DNA from: Gymnogyps californianus
Taxonomy: Eukaryota; Chordata; Aves; Accipitriformes; Cathartidae
Assembly (NCBI RefSeq): GCF_018139145.2
Contig: NC_059478.1
Span: 14,367,001 to 14,431,000 of the forward strand
Length of the DNA: 64,000 bases
Reading direction: 5' to 3'
Position numbers and translations under genes: made by a program. A model generated the notes under the pieces. The model had not been told where the DNA came from and searched no databases. It saw only the letters and a list, made by a program, of their open reading frames with translations. Shown piece by piece: positions 1 through 12,344 of this stretch (the first letter of the stretch is position 1; every line of letters starts with the position of its first letter).

Positions 1-103
1 AGCTTTCCTTCTTGGATGCATCCCTAACTGATATTGTAGTAATTACATACACAGATTGAAATTATATGTGTAAACTTTTGTGCAGGGGTTAAGAGAACAC
101 TAG

Positions 104-346
104 ATAAAGGAGTGTGTTCCTGAAGACTGCCCAGAAATCTTTAATATTCTTGGAAAACAGGGTCTTATTCAGAAGTCCATCACCCAGCAAAATGCCTGGC
201 ATGAAATCTATCTCACTCAAGTTGAAGGTACATTGATGGTATTAAATCCCACAGCTCTGCATATTCCCAGCTTAACGCCTGAAGTAGCAAAGCCAGCAAT
301 TATGAAACAGGCCAAACAGAATCTAGAATCTAAAGGTCCTGTTTAA
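104..346 (+). other. open, exon-like stretch of unknown identity (80 codons, no ATG at its start)
   Basis: A frame stays open for 80 codons between TAG at 101-103 and TAA at 344-346, preceded at about 85-94 by the acceptor-like ttttgtgcag. The product has a balanced, soluble-protein composition (for example PEIFNILGKQGLIQ in the first third and LNPTALHIPSLTPEV in the second), unlike most AT-rich chance frames. I do not recognise the family. It could be the end of a coding exon of a gene entering from the left, a decayed retro-copy, or chance. An in-frame stop lies between the acceptor-like site and the frame, which argues against a simple exon. AATAAA motifs occur downstream at 639-644 and 943-948. 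Confidence 0.25.
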
Positions 347-744
347 CCTTACATTTACTATTTGGAGTTAGAAGCAAGCCTTGAGGTATTTACCATTTCT
401 GTATAGCTTTAATATGGGTAGCAACAATTTAATGGTAGTAATCTTCTGTTCCCATATTAGATATCTGATTTAAAGTCGTAGAGTCAAGGTTCCTTTCCTG
501 AGGATTCCCAAGGGAACAGAGGCAGGAAGCATGCAAACACAGGAAAGGGAACGAGGCTGACCAAAGTGATGCGAATGAGCACTGGCACTTACCACACATA
601 TTAGGAGCAACAACGTTTTTGTTTGGATTTTATATTGGAAATAAATATCTTGAGGGCTTTACTTACCACATCGCTCCTCTTCAATAACATGCTTTTATCA
701 TACCTCTTATATGGTGAAACTTTCTGTTACAGAACAGTAGAACC

Positions 745-948
745 CTGAAGAGCTCTATGTAGGTAAAACAGTTGCATACACCATCTTGAGTCAGTCTGCC
801 AAAGAGAAAAGCAGCTCTTTGGGAGGAAAACGTCCTGTCAGTCACATCTTTGTCATAATCATGCCCTCCATCCTGAAAAGACCTACTTCTTCCAAGTCAT
901 GCCAGTTTCAAGCTGCCTGTTTGATGGATGCGCTCAACTTGGAATAAA
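745..948 (+). other. second exon-like open stretch of unknown identity
   Basis: A pyrimidine-rich acceptor-like sequence (ttctgttacag) lies just before about 734. From about 745 a frame reads NPEELYVGKTVAYTILSQS and stays open until TAA within AATAAA at 943-948. The frame has no early ATG and is interrupted just upstream by TAG. It may be related to the open stretch at 104-346 (for example as part of one decayed retro-copy) or may be chance. No family is recognised. Confidence 0.18.
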
Positions 949-1824
949 GAAGTCTGATTTGTAAAAGCTCTTTTTGGATCCTAAAGGCTTCTCCCAAGAT
1001 TTTAGGATTCTAGACTAAAAGTCAAATGAGGAGTGTGGCCTATTTTAGTTCATTTTTGCATTTTAAGTCAATACAAATGTCATATAAAATAGCACTATGG
1101 AGGAAGCAGCTCCTTTTTTATTCTTGCTTCTCACAAGAACTTAGACTTTTCACTCAAAACACGACAGAAGACTTCACACTATTTCCCTTGAAATAATTTT
1201 TTAAAATTCTGTTTGACTTCAGAGAGGATGAACTTGAACTTATACACTTCATGTCGTACCTCTGCACCATGAAATAACACGGCTTTCATTTATAACCTTC
1301 TCCCTTTCTCCACTAACTCAAAAGACTAATACTGCCAACATTTCCACAAAGCATTCAGCAGCAAAACATGGCCAGATTTACAGATATTTCTGGTTCTCTC
1401 TATATATCCGTATGTGATCCATATATAAAACCACTTATCTAGTGAACATGCAAGGCCTAGATCCTGTACACACATGCTAGGTGTATTAATAGCAATGTCA
1501 ATGGAAATGGCACATACAGGCAGTTTTACATTTAGAAGTCCACAGTATCTGAAACGTAAATTGCACTTTGGTCTTCTGAGAAATCTTTTTTCCATTATTA
1601 GACCCTAATTCAGAAAGATACTGAATGATGAAGATATTTCTTCACATGTTAAAAACTCATTTTCAATTAATTGGCTTTTCAAGTTACTAGACAAGATTGC
1701 ATTCCTTAAAATGAGGCAATCAAACTACACTTGTATCTCCACCTATCAGTATGACACTGATTTGGCTTTCTATAACCATAAACTGTTTACTGGGTATTTG
1801 TCTTACCTCAGCAGTAGCAAACCA
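949..1824. other. AT-rich non-coding stretch
   Basis: Unique-looking AT-rich sequence. The open frames here are short on both strands and show no recognisable domain. Nothing else is seen. Confidence 0.6.
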
Positions 1825-2298
1825 AAACATGGACCTGTTGGAGCAAGTCCAGAGGAGGGCCACAAAGATGATCAGAGGGCTGGAGCATCTCTCCTATGAA
1901 GACAGGCTGAGAGAGTTTGGGTTGTTCAGCCTGGAGAAGAGAAGGCTCCAAGGGGACCTTATAGCAGCCTTCCAGTACCTAAAGGGGGCCTACAAGAACT
2001 GGAGAGGGACTTTTTACAAGAGTATGTAGTGATAGGACAAGGGGTAATGGCTTTAAACTGAAAGAGGGTAGATTTAGATTAGATATAAGGAAGTTCTTCA
2101 CTGTGAGGGTGGTGAGGCACTGGAACAGGTTGCCCAGAGAGGTTGTGGATGCCCCATCCCTGGAAGTGTTCAAGGCCAGGTTGGATGGGGCTTTGAGTAA
2201 CCTGGTCAAGTGGAAGGTGTCCCTGCCCATGGCAGGGGGGTTGGAACTAGATGATCTTTAAGATCGCTTCCAACCCAAACCATTCTATGATTCTATGA
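1825..2298 (+). mobile_element. CR1 LINE, 5'-truncated copy (3' end of ORF2 plus 3' tail)
   Basis: The segment starts in the C-terminal part of CR1 ORF2 (readable as LLEQVQRRATKMIRGLEHL in the frame covering 1826-2029). It runs through the typical block that contains the sense of [19 protein letters not shown] in another frame, and ends in the diagnostic CR1 tail cattctatgattctatga at 2281-2298. CR1 is the dominant avian non-LTR retrotransposon; copies are 5'-truncated and end in short ATTCTATG-type repeats rather than poly(A). A frame change near 2030 and internal stops show that the copy is dead. It is fairly little diverged, so moderately young for CR1. The overlapping open frames on both strands here are CR1 sequence and not genes. 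Confidence 0.95.
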
Positions 2299-5247
2299 AA
2301 TATGCATACACATTATCAAAATGACAGCAGCATCTTCTAAGTATTTTAAAGCTACGTATTTGATTTTAAATATCATTACTGGATTTCTTGAGATTCCTAT
2401 TTGCATCATTTTTCACAATTCATGTCTATTGTGCACAATTCTTCAGAAAGTGCTGGTATAAAAAACATACCACCTCCCCTTCTGTTATTTATAAAGGAAA
2501 GCTTAGCCACTGTAAATCCACTTGGAGATCCAGGTTCTATAGATTCTAAAACAGTACTCTCATACTCTCTCCCTTATTGATCTTTTTGCATGTTGATTTT
2601 GATTTAATTTTTAAGTGGAAAGAAAAAAATTAAATGTGTAAGATCTAGTTTAACTAGTTTGCAATTTACTAACTTTGACCCCTTTAGGAGTCACAGGCAT
2701 TAACTTACTCAACACAGCCATGATGCTTTGGTGACTTCTTTCACCTGATGGAAGAAATGATGAAACTGTCTCCCTCTCTTCAAACCTACACAGACCTAGG
2801 TGCTCATAGTGTCAGGAGAAAAGGACTGGAAATGTTATGCTTCTTTGCTCCATTTTTCATTCTTATCCAACTTTTAAATACTTTTTATGCTGTCCTGATT
2901 GTGTTTTATCAGAGAACTGGACTTCTTGTGAAACAAATACTTACACTGGATAACTTGTTTCAGGGATAGCACTGCTGTTTCCTCCAAACTGCCGTTTCCC
3001 AAAAAGCTAGTTGTACCCTATGGCCAAAATATAGTTACTCTCTTGTCTTTCTTAAATAACTTGCATATCAGAAACAATATTTTGTTAAGTAATGGCTTAC
3101 ACACCTGGACAGCTCCCAGTACTCAGCTAATGCTAACTGCATTTGCAACTGACTAAGAGTGTGCCTCATGACAGTTCTTTCAGATCAGCAGACAGTCCTA
3201 ACCTGTCACTCCAAAGCAACTTGTTTGTCTGACTGTGCTCTAATTACTGATCTTTTCTGTTCAGATGACCACATGACTTTATGATTTGTTAATCTACGGA
3301 GCACAGCCAGATCCCAGATACTACATCTTCTACAGCATTTAAGCCCAATTTACAGTATTTCAAAAGAAATATTCTGCCAGTTCCTCCTGTGGCTACTAAA
3401 AGTGCAAAAGAGGCATCAGCTAGCCCCAGAAGATACATTCATAACGTATCTTTTTACGGAAGAGGCTAACATATGAATCTCCACAGAAGCTGCCTGGTCT
3501 AAGGCTCTACCTTGCTAAGAGGAAGATTCCAGAGAAGAACAGGCTAAATTAGTCTTAGAGAATTGCTACAAAATGAGAGATAAAGCCCTTTTTAATAAGC
3601 CAAGACTATCCCCACTCTCTGGATAAATAAACCATACCTCTTCACTACACTCAGTACGTGAAGGTTCTCCCTGCATTTTATTCCTGTTTCTATCAGTTTC
3701 CTCTTGCACAGATGAACTTTGTGAGTTTTCCTTAAAACCACCCCAATATGGCTATTGATATAACACTGCATACCTCTCCTTGAACTAACAGTATATCAAC
3801 TCAGGACAAAAGGGAGTGATCCTTCTATTCTGTTGTTTTGTAGGGAAGGAGCATGCACAGACTTTTAGCAGTGTGATCAAAGCATACCTATTGATTAAAT
3901 TAAAATGAAAACAAAAACGTGAGGTCTAGATTTTGGTACTGCAGGAAAATAAATGCCAACTTATATGCATAGCCTGTTTATGTCTCAAAAATAGCTTCCT
4001 CCTTCATAAGCAGTGCCATTGATTGATGCTATTCAGGCAAATGTCTAAGAACATTTTGTTCAGTAATTATTGTGGGCTTGAGTACACAGACTATAGAAGA
4101 AAAATCTATTTTAAACTCAAAACCCAGTGTGCCCTTCACTGCAGGCACGGCTGTGACTAACAGAGATGTCATGCTTATTATCTTTACCAGATGCAGAAGC
4201 TCAAAACAAACTATTGAGCTCATTAGAAGACACAAAGCAAGGGATAGCATCCAACAGTCATAGCAACAAATTACTGGGATTCAGGCAAACTAGCTAACTA
4301 CAAATTGAAGTGGGAAAAAAAGAGTGAGCATAAGACCTATAGTAATCATTCACAGCAAACCCAGAAGTCAAACAAACAGCCTGATTCTTGATGGTCTTTG
4401 AACTGTCAAGAAGGAATATACCAAAATGCTAGCACATCTGTGTCTAACAGATGAAAAAATGATTGTTATTAGAAATTAGACAAAAATACATGCAATAGGC
4501 AAGTACTGCAGCCAGGGATCTGATTAAACTTCTTGCTGAGGAAAAACTTCATATAGCTAGAAAACATATTTCTATAAAAACACTTCCATGTCAGTGACGC
4601 GATGTACCTCCTCCCCTCAAGCATGCCTGCTGCACTTCTGTGACTTTAGGAGAGTTCTAACTCTTCTGGCCAAAGGGGATTAAATAGAATTTTTCTACAG
4701 TTTCCCTAGAGCCATATAATTTCTTAGAGTGCAATCACTGGTAAGCAGAAAGAGAGATTTGCTCTTCATTTTCACTTGCACAAAACTGTCCTCTTACCAG
4801 TTTGCTGTCTGCACTTCAATAGATCTTGTGTTCTGTTATTTAAATTGTAGATCAATGTTCAGTGGAATTACACAACATATACATTAGAATAACAGAATGA
4901 ACTGGGCTCAGGATTTGGGCACAGAGTTTTCTATCAGTTTTGCCTTAATTATAGATCTATTTTTGTTTGTTTCTGCTATTCTTATTTCTCTTTTTGAGTC
5001 TTGCATCCCACAAAGGATTCTTTTGGGTTTACTGACATAATGCCCGACTCTCACAATCCTGTGGCATTCTGAAGAAGAAACAGACCTATGTTTTGAATGA
5101 GGTTGGATTTCTGTCTCTACATTTCTCTCAAAATCCAAAAGTGATAGGTAGGAGTTACAAGTGTTATAACCCACCAATCTTGGGCGTTTGGCTATACTTG
5201 AAAAACAAGCATTTGCTTTATGTAACATAATTTTTATGTATTCTAGT
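2299..5247. other. AT-rich non-coding stretch between two CR1 copies
   Basis: About 3 kb of AT-rich sequence. Open frames do not exceed about 106 codons and none resembles a known protein. No RNA gene or promoter is recognised. Confidence 0.6.
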
Positions 5248-5443
5248 AAAAAATAACTTCACTGAGAGGGTGGTCAGTCAGTGGAACAGGCTCCCCAGGG
5301 AAGTGGTCACAGCACCAAGCCTGTCAGAGTTCAAGGAGCATCTGGATCACACTCTTAGTCATATGGTTTACTTTTAGGTAGTAGGGAGTTGGACTCGATC
5401 CTTATGGGTCCCTTCCAACTCCAGATATTCTATGATTCTATTG
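5248..5443 (+). mobile_element. CR1 LINE, short 3'-end fragment
   Basis: About 200 bp matching the last part of a CR1: aacttcactgagagggtggt, then a segment reading as SGTGSPGKWSQHQA-like codons with breaks, then ttggactcgatccttatggg and the terminal attctatgattctat at about 5428-5442. Only the extreme 3' end is present, as is usual for CR1. It differs in sequence from the copy at 1825-2298, so it belongs to another CR1 subfamily. The extent is judged by eye. Confidence 0.9.
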
Positions 5444-8400
5444 TTTCCTGTTGAGGTCTCTTGATCACAAAGTGGGCATCTACCTTATCACTGAGATCAA
5501 GGGTTTCATTCAAAAGTAACCTAGTGTCAAAATGTACTGGATACAACCCAGCACCTGCCTTGGAAGGTTTGAATAATCCTTGGAAAGGATCAGTGAAGAA
5601 AGCTGGAGTTCAAAAGGGCATGTACTGTAGTCTCAAGTCCATGCTTAATTATAATGACAAAAGGCCATGCAAAGCAAGGTCATAAATAACCAACATCTTC
5701 CATCTTGACACAGCCAAAGACATCATGAGAGGCTGTCAGGAGTATGAATTTGCTTCAGTGAATCAATGGATAAACTGGAAAATTTATTTCAGTATCTTTA
5801 TCAGACTATGAGATTGTTACCAGTTGTGGCTGGAAATCAAAAACACCTCCAGAAACTGAATAAAAGTCTGCTTACATTTTATGGGCATTTTCTCTTCAGA
5901 AGAGTTCTAAGCAGACTGGAAATCCTATTGGCATTGTTGCTATTCTTGAACAAACACATTACCACCGTAGTTAAAGCCTTGGTCCATTTTAGTCAAACAG
6001 AAATATTGCGGTCTCTCACTCTGCAGATGCCATATTTTTCACCTCCTCTGTTAGACTGTTATAATTCATTGTTACAAATGATGAATGAAAGCAACACCTC
6101 TGAATCTAATTAGAAAAACAGAATACAGTCAATCCAATTTTTAACAAATAAATATGACTGAGTGGATCACACCGGTATTCCATAAGATCCTACTTTGTCT
6201 CTGAACACATTTTCAGTGCCCATTCATTATCTTTAAAAACATTGACTTCTGTCATCCATAAAGATGAAATAACTGTGCTCATCAAAGTGCTAAATTTCAT
6301 GTAGACTTCTTGTGAAACTTTAGGCTACTAAAGAAATAGAATCTTCAGTAGGGAAAAGTCTTCAGGTTAAGAGGTCTGCCAACAGACATGAAGGGTCATC
6401 TTCAATGCACAATCCAGTATCTGTTTTTGCGGTAGTTGTCAAATAATAGAGGCCACATTAAAAAAAAGAAAAAATGTCATTAAAGAAAAACAGGTAGGTC
6501 TAAGTACAAAGAACATGTTTCTTTCACCTGAGCTTTTAAACCTTAGAGTTAGCTTCCTGAACACACTAAGATTAAAGAAAATTTTACAGGTAGATATTCA
6601 GAATCTCCAAAAGAAGAGGGTAAAGACTACAATCAATTCTTCATGGAATAATTTTATTTTAAAGTATCCTACAATAATATAAAAGAGGTCAGCAATGTAC
6701 TCAGTATGTCTCATCTTTCATGAAAGTGTCTTAACAATAAAGCAGGGAAGCTCTTTATGAGTTATCTCCCTTTGAAAAGATTTGAAAGACCAGCCTGCAA
6801 ATTGTTGACATGAAGATGTCAGATGAAAAGAAAAAATATCCAATCTATTTTATTGCACATTAGATATATTTTCATTGGGCTAGGCTATGCACTCTCATGA
6901 GTCACAATTCTAAGATGCCAGAATAAATAATTAGACATTTTTAAGTCTTATTTAAGGGATATTATTAACTGTTGACCACTATGTCACTTAAAGAATAGGG
7001 TATAATTTTAAAATTGCTAAGTGAAAGTTATAAAATTAGATATTCATTAAATTATGATCATTTACATTTTGACAGTCCATAATAGTTTTAAGATTGCTAT
7101 GAAGACCTTTTGCATGCCTTTTTATGCTGTGATGGCTAAATCTCTGTGGAATTATTAGGACTTGACAGCTCTACATAAAGTTGAAATAATGGGGTTTGGC
7201 ATCTGAGAGCCCCTTAATCCTCTTCCATCAATACTGCTGCAATAATTGAAAATGTCAGACTAAAATGACTGTGAGCCTCAGATGTCTGTCACTTAATTAT
7301 ACAAAAAAATTGGTATGATTATTACACGCTGTATGTTCCATCACAGAACCACAATACTGAAAGCATAATTACTTCAGTATGTTCAATTCGTTTCAATATA
7401 AAGAAAAAAAAACAATCACCCCCTCAAGACAATCAAGGAAGCCCTACTCAACTATCAGAAGAAAATTACCCTCTTCTGCAGGATGGGACAAACTGTGGTT
7501 TCTAATTCATCAATGTCTATGAAGAATGGCATTGATACTGTCACTGAAAACAACAGTTGCATCAGATACATGTTAAGTAACAGAAACCAACAATATCTGT
7601 TCAGATATACATGTGCAGTCTCACATGCAGCCTCTTCAGAGCAGTGTGATGCATGTGTGTATCTATGTAGTTGCTATGCATAACTGTAGGTAATTGTTGA
7701 TGTTTGCAATCTTAAACAATAATTTTTTTCTCATGCTCTTCCTTGAGATAATCTAGCATTACTAAATATTCTCTGGTAATCTCTAAAAAAAAAAGATATT
7801 CAAATACATTATAAATGATTGCTTGTCATTGGTATCATTGGATAATTTTAATTACTATTGTTATTGCAAAGGTCATGGCTTGTGAAAATTGTTGGCAAAA
7901 TGTGAGGTCTGCATTATATAATGTTAAACAGTTAAAACTGTTTCTGTTAATTATGGGTTCTGAGAGTGGGCATTCGATAATTTAATACACAGTAGTTAAT
8001 CAGTGTTTGATTTTTGATCTCTTCCACTCTCTAAAATTTGAGGTGAGTTGTGTTCCAGTAGTATCAACACTAAAAATAATCACAATAATAAAAAACACAA
8101 CCACTTTACAGTCTGTGAACTGTAGGAGTAATAAACCTCCTCTAAGAGAAAGCATGTTCTTTTAAAGGTAAATCTTCTAAATTTCCTTGGTTCCCACGTT
8201 TTGGGCTCAGACCTTGTTATATTACATCCCAGGAATTCAATCTAAATATAATAAAATACAAATGTATACTTTTGCGATGGTGGCTAATTTGTTATCTAAT
8301 GAATTTTACTGATTAAACAAAAACAAACAAACTATAAATTTGATAACTGGTATAAATAATAATTCTCAGCTGCTTTGTCTAGTCCACTGTGCTCTGCTTT

Positions 8401-8518
8401 TATTTAAATGACCCTCAGATACCTAGATACAAGACCACATCTTGGCTAGATACTAAAATAAGCAACAGACCAATGATCCCAGCAGCTAGGACCCAATGAA
8501 ATGGCTGAATGAATGCAC
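5444..8518. other. AT-rich non-coding stretch
   Basis: About 3 kb of AT-rich sequence with no recognisable gene. A 115-codon open frame (5766-6113, +) has no visible domain, splice context or codon bias and is treated as chance. Short A- and T-runs only. Confidence 0.6.
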
Positions 8519-8698
8519 AGAGTCACACAATGATTGAGGTTGGAGGGGACATCTGGAGCTCACCTGTTCCACCCTTCCTGTTCAAGCAGGGCCACCCAGA
8601 GCCAGTTGCCCAGGACCATGTCTAGATGGGTACTGAGTATCTCCAAGGATGGAGACTCCACAGCCTCTCTGGGCAACCTGTTCCAGTATTCAGTCACA
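8519..8698 (-). mobile_element. CR1 LINE, 3'-end fragment on the - strand
   Basis: The + strand reads as the reverse complement of a CR1 end: gattgaggttggagggga, caagcagggccacccagagc, gttgcccaggaccatgtcta, ctccaaggatggagactcca, and gggcaacctgttccagt. The terminal ATTCTATG repeats have decayed to agtcacacaatgattg. The open frame 8534-8749 is antisense CR1 and not a gene. The copy ends near 8698, where similarity is lost. Confidence 0.92.
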
Positions 8699-8796
8699 TG
8701 CATCCAAAGATCCTGGAATAGCACCTGTTGGTGGCAACATTCCAGTTAAACTTTCACTAAAAAAATTAATCTAATCAAGGAAGAAGCTTTTAGAAA

Positions 8797-8875
8797 AGGG
8801 TAGTTCAGTGGTCAGAGTAATTCTCAGGACGAACAAGAAACTCAGGTTCAAATGCCATACTTCCAGCCTACAAAA
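8797..8875 (+). repeat. tRNA-derived SINE fossil (MIR or reptile-type tRNA SINE head)
   Basis: The sequence carries both internal RNA polymerase III promoter boxes of a tRNA. An A box, TAGTTCAGTGG, lies at 8801-8811, and a B box, GGTTCAAATGC, at 8845-8855. Their start-to-start distance is 44 bp, the same as in ordinary tRNAs. The region between them (gtcagagtaattctcaggac) resembles the head of ancient amniote tRNA SINEs. No intact cloverleaf or acceptor stem is evident, so this is a decayed SINE head and not a functional tRNA gene. It lies just beyond a CR1 fragment. The SINE family name is uncertain. Confidence 0.55.
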
Positions 8876-11659
8876 TTCTAACATGGAGCATCATTCCAAA
8901 AATGGCCTCAGGATTTCTTTTCTTGTATGCATCACTAAGTCAAATATTTGGGGATGATGAAAAAAAATTTTGAGAAATTTCTTTTTTTTAATAGTATTCC
9001 AGTAGAGGAAGTAAATTTGAAAAAATTGTTTAATTTGTATAAAGTTTCTATTTTTAGATTTTTCAAGTGGATGCATTAAATCCTCAGTTCAAAATGTAGG
9101 TAACCAAAAACACAAAAGATACCACTCATCCCTCCCACAGAATCAAGCCTCTTTGTTTCCTACAGAAGAAAAAGACAGATTTCATATATGAATTATTAAT
9201 CATCCTCTTTAAATTACACCTAACTATAAATCTTCATTATAGTCACTTAGGCTATGTCTAAATTGCAGGAATTAGGGGCATTTAAATTCATGGTAAGACC
9301 TGGATACTTACAAGAGCCTCTTCCCTCCCATATCTTGGTTTCCATGGGAAGGAAATCTTGGTTTACAGTCTAGAAGACATGATACATACTTGGCAAGTTC
9401 CACAGTTTGGATAACTGAAGTACCAGGACTGCAGAACACACCTCTGAGAACATCTGATCCACAAGTATGCTTACTTCAAAGTGATAGCAACTCAAAACTC
9501 ACTTTCTTAAGTAAGAAGGGAAGATACTGGGTGCTTATTTCTCTCAAATAAATTAATTAGCTTTGTACTGGAAATCAAGAGACAGTTTTATATAATGTGA
9601 AATAATACCACATATATCTCTGTAGAACTATGTTTGAGAGTCCTTGGGCACCTGAGCTCCCAAGCAGTATTGAGGCAGTGCTTAACGACTGTTTTGGCTT
9701 TGATTCTCATTTAACTCATTTTACAGAGCTATAACCACAGTTGCCACTGGAGTCAAACCAAAAAAAACCAGATAAGATGTATGAAACAACCAGACCCAAA
9801 GCTTCTACAGTAACAGGTCATGCTAGTGCTACCTATCAAAATGATTGTTGCAAATGCATCTGGTCCATCATCCATCATGCCACATATTCAGACTTTCTAA
9901 TAAAAACTTGCAATTTTCATCTGGGATTTAGTCCAAGTCCTATTGTTCCAGGTGAAATGATCTTGCAGAATCTTACAGCTGTTGTTAGGAAGAACATACC
10001 ATTCTTTGATTCTGATTTGACTCACAACTGAGGGCCCTTCAAACAGATTTTGCTAAGTAATTAACTGTACTTTTTTCCAGTTCAAAAAGTACATATTTAA
10101 TAATGTGATCCCTGAAAAGGCTGACTTTTTCAGAATCTCTTACAGCAGTCTCCAGGAAGTCCTGATGCAAGACATATTCCTCTTCTTCTGGTCAACAGAG
10201 GTCATAGCCTCTAGATTCCCCAGTTTGGTGGAGTTAATTTATCAAGAAATGCATGACTGAAAGATATCGTGTTATAGACAGGCAGCGGCTGAAGGAGAGC
10301 AAGGATTTATGTGACCTAACCTTGACAGTATTTTTGCCAGTACTTTCCAAAATTTTCAGAATGGGAAGAAGAGATACAGACATCGAGGAGGAATGTTGAT
10401 TATACTGGACAGCTTTTCCCATTTAAGAAAATGTGCTATAATTTCCCATGTGCTATAATCTTCTGATAGATTTTAAATTTAGTGATTATAGAACTTAATC
10501 AAAAAATAAATAAATACATTAAGCAGTAGCATTTCTCAGCTTTAGAACAGCCTGAGGAAAATTTTTGGCATCAATATGGCTTTTTGTCATTTGTCTTTTG
10601 GGGTCATTCCACAAACAGCTGTTTAGCATAAGAGCTTAATGAATTTTAGATTCATTTATAGAAATCATTACAAATAACTGACTGAATGTGATGTTTTTCT
10701 TCTCATGCCATATTACTCACTGTTTCCTAGCCTGCCTAGAAAACAAACAGTTCATGTATGTATGAAGTGTCATAATTTTTAGGTTTGGATTATGTATCCG
10801 AGATATATATCCATAGTTAAGTGTTAATCATTATATGTTACACACTATCATTACTTAGATGTTGCTATGATTCTGAAAAAGCCATTTAATACCCACTAAT
10901 ATGCAAAGAATGTGCAACCTGTGGGACAGAACCAACTTGTGATAACTTGGTAGTGTATCTACTCCAAAAACTTTCTTATATAAATGACAGTGTTTGAGCC
11001 TTGTTTCAAAGGCAAACCAGTGGATCACAAAAACACTGACTCAGGTATCTTTGCATAAAACTGCATTGTATCATTTACCTACACTCAAAATAATTGCAGA
11101 GTCATGTACTGTTTCAGCAAAGACAACCTGAGGAAAGAATAAGCTAGTATCTTTTAGTCATTGATCTTCCATTCTCTCAAAACTCCTCAGAGACACTGTA
11201 TTCACGTTTTTATTTTAAACTCAAAATTAGGACTGTGTTGGTTAAAATTGATCTGTCTTTTCTAAAACTGGGTAGTCTTGTATGCTATCTCTGGAAGTTC
11301 ATTTGCACTGAAACACAAACACTGTGTTAACTCTTTTAACGTCACCAAACTGATTAACATTACCAATAGAACACAAAAACATTATGAGTTTTCAGGTCAC
11401 ATAGATGTTGTTTTATGCTGAAGGGAGAAAAATCCCATCCTTACATAATATCTGTGTTGGCTTCTATTTCTCTGTGATGGTGACAATACTGAACTTCCAC
11501 CCTCTTCACTTTCAGGAGTGAACTTTGCTGTTTTATGATTTCAAACTTCAAAACCTTTCTCAAGCCCTTATTTTCCTCTTTTCCACATTTCTCCAGACCA
11601 TCCCTTCCTTATTACATCACTTCTCCATTGCAGTTTTCCCAAATTCTAGCTTCCCCTCT
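8876..11659. other. AT-rich non-coding stretch
   Basis: About 2.8 kb with no recognisable gene. Open frames reach at most 96 codons without domain or splice support. One short fossil repeat is listed separately at 9248-9280. Confidence 0.6.
9248..9280 (+). repeat. possible ancient transposon terminus
   Basis: The string ggctatgtctaaattgcagg resembles the end of old, widespread DNA-transposon-like repeats known from turtle and bird genomes. Only about 30 bp are recognisable and no partner terminus was found, so the call is tentative. Confidence 0.3.
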
Positions 11660-11743
11660 GTCGTGGCTTGCTATACTCCAACTGAAAAAGAGATATTGGC
11701 AGCATATGAAGGAGTTCAAGCTGCCTTGGAAGTGGTTGGTACT
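11660..11743 (+). pseudogene. endogenous retrovirus pol fragment (RNase H-side part), truncated
   Basis: Within a longer open frame the + strand reads YTPTEKEILAAYEGVQ, typical of the pol region near the RNase H domain of avian class III-like (ERVL-type) endogenous retroviruses. Only about 28 codons are recognisable. Codons upstream of about 11660 show no clear pol similarity. The frame runs straight into the end of a solo LTR at 11744 that lies in the opposite orientation, and no pol continuation is visible on the far side of that LTR (from 12345). It is therefore a dead scrap left by a rearranged or nested insertion. The assignment rests on this one block. The family-level name is less certain than the retroviral origin. 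Confidence 0.7.
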
Positions 11744-12344
11744 TGTCATGGTTTAACCCCAGCCAGTAACTAAGCACCATGCAGCTGCCTGCTCACTCTT
11801 CCCCCCTCCCAGTGGGATGGGGAGGAGGATCGGGAAAAAAAAAGTAGAACTCACGGGTTGACATAAGAACAGTTTAATAACTAAAATAAAACATAATACT
11901 AACAATAATAATAAAAATATAATAATAATAAATGTAATGAAAAGGAATACAATTTTTAAAAAAAGAGAGAAATAAAACCCAAGAAAAGACAAGTGATGCA
12001 CAATGCAACTGCTCACCACCCGCTGACCGATGCTAGAGCCGCGATCCGCCTCTCCTGGCCAACTCCCCCCAGTTTATATACTGAGCATGATGTTCTATGG
12101 TATAGAATATCCCTTTGGCTAGTTCGGCTTAGCTGTCCTGGCTCTGCTCCCTCCCAGCTTCTTGTGCACCTGCTTGCTGGCACAGCATGGGAAACTGAAA
12201 AATCCTTAACTTAGGATAAGTGCTACTTAGCAACAACTAAAACATCAGTGTGTTATCAATGTTATTCTCACACTAAATCTGAAACACAGCACTGTACCAG
12301 CTACTAAGAAGAAAATTAACTCTATCCCAGCCGAAACCAGGACA
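11744..12344 (-). mobile_element. solo LTR of an avian endogenous retrovirus (subtype A), - strand
   Basis: The element runs from tgtcatggtttaaccccagc to cccagccgaaaccaggaca, the terminal signature of a very common avian LTR. Read on the - strand it has a TATA box (complement of tttata at 12073-12078), a T-rich block with AAT/ATT repeats (11900-11935 on +), and a probable polyadenylation signal ATTAAA (complement of tttaat near 11871). The middle part differs from the LTRs at 38060 and 51915, but the outer U3 and 3' end are shared, so it is a separate subfamily. Flanks gtact and acctc do not form a clean target duplication. Its left end abuts the pol scrap at 11660-11743. Open frames inside it on either strand are not genes. 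Confidence 0.93.

Noticed and set aside
1751..2230. Open frames on both strands resembling a protein (LLEQVQRRATK...)
   Set aside because: These are the CR1 LINE ORF2 end and its antisense, not a host gene.
8801..8875. Functional tRNA gene
   Set aside because: Both polymerase III boxes are present, but no acceptor stem, anticodon arm or cloverleaf can be drawn; a SINE fossil explains it better.
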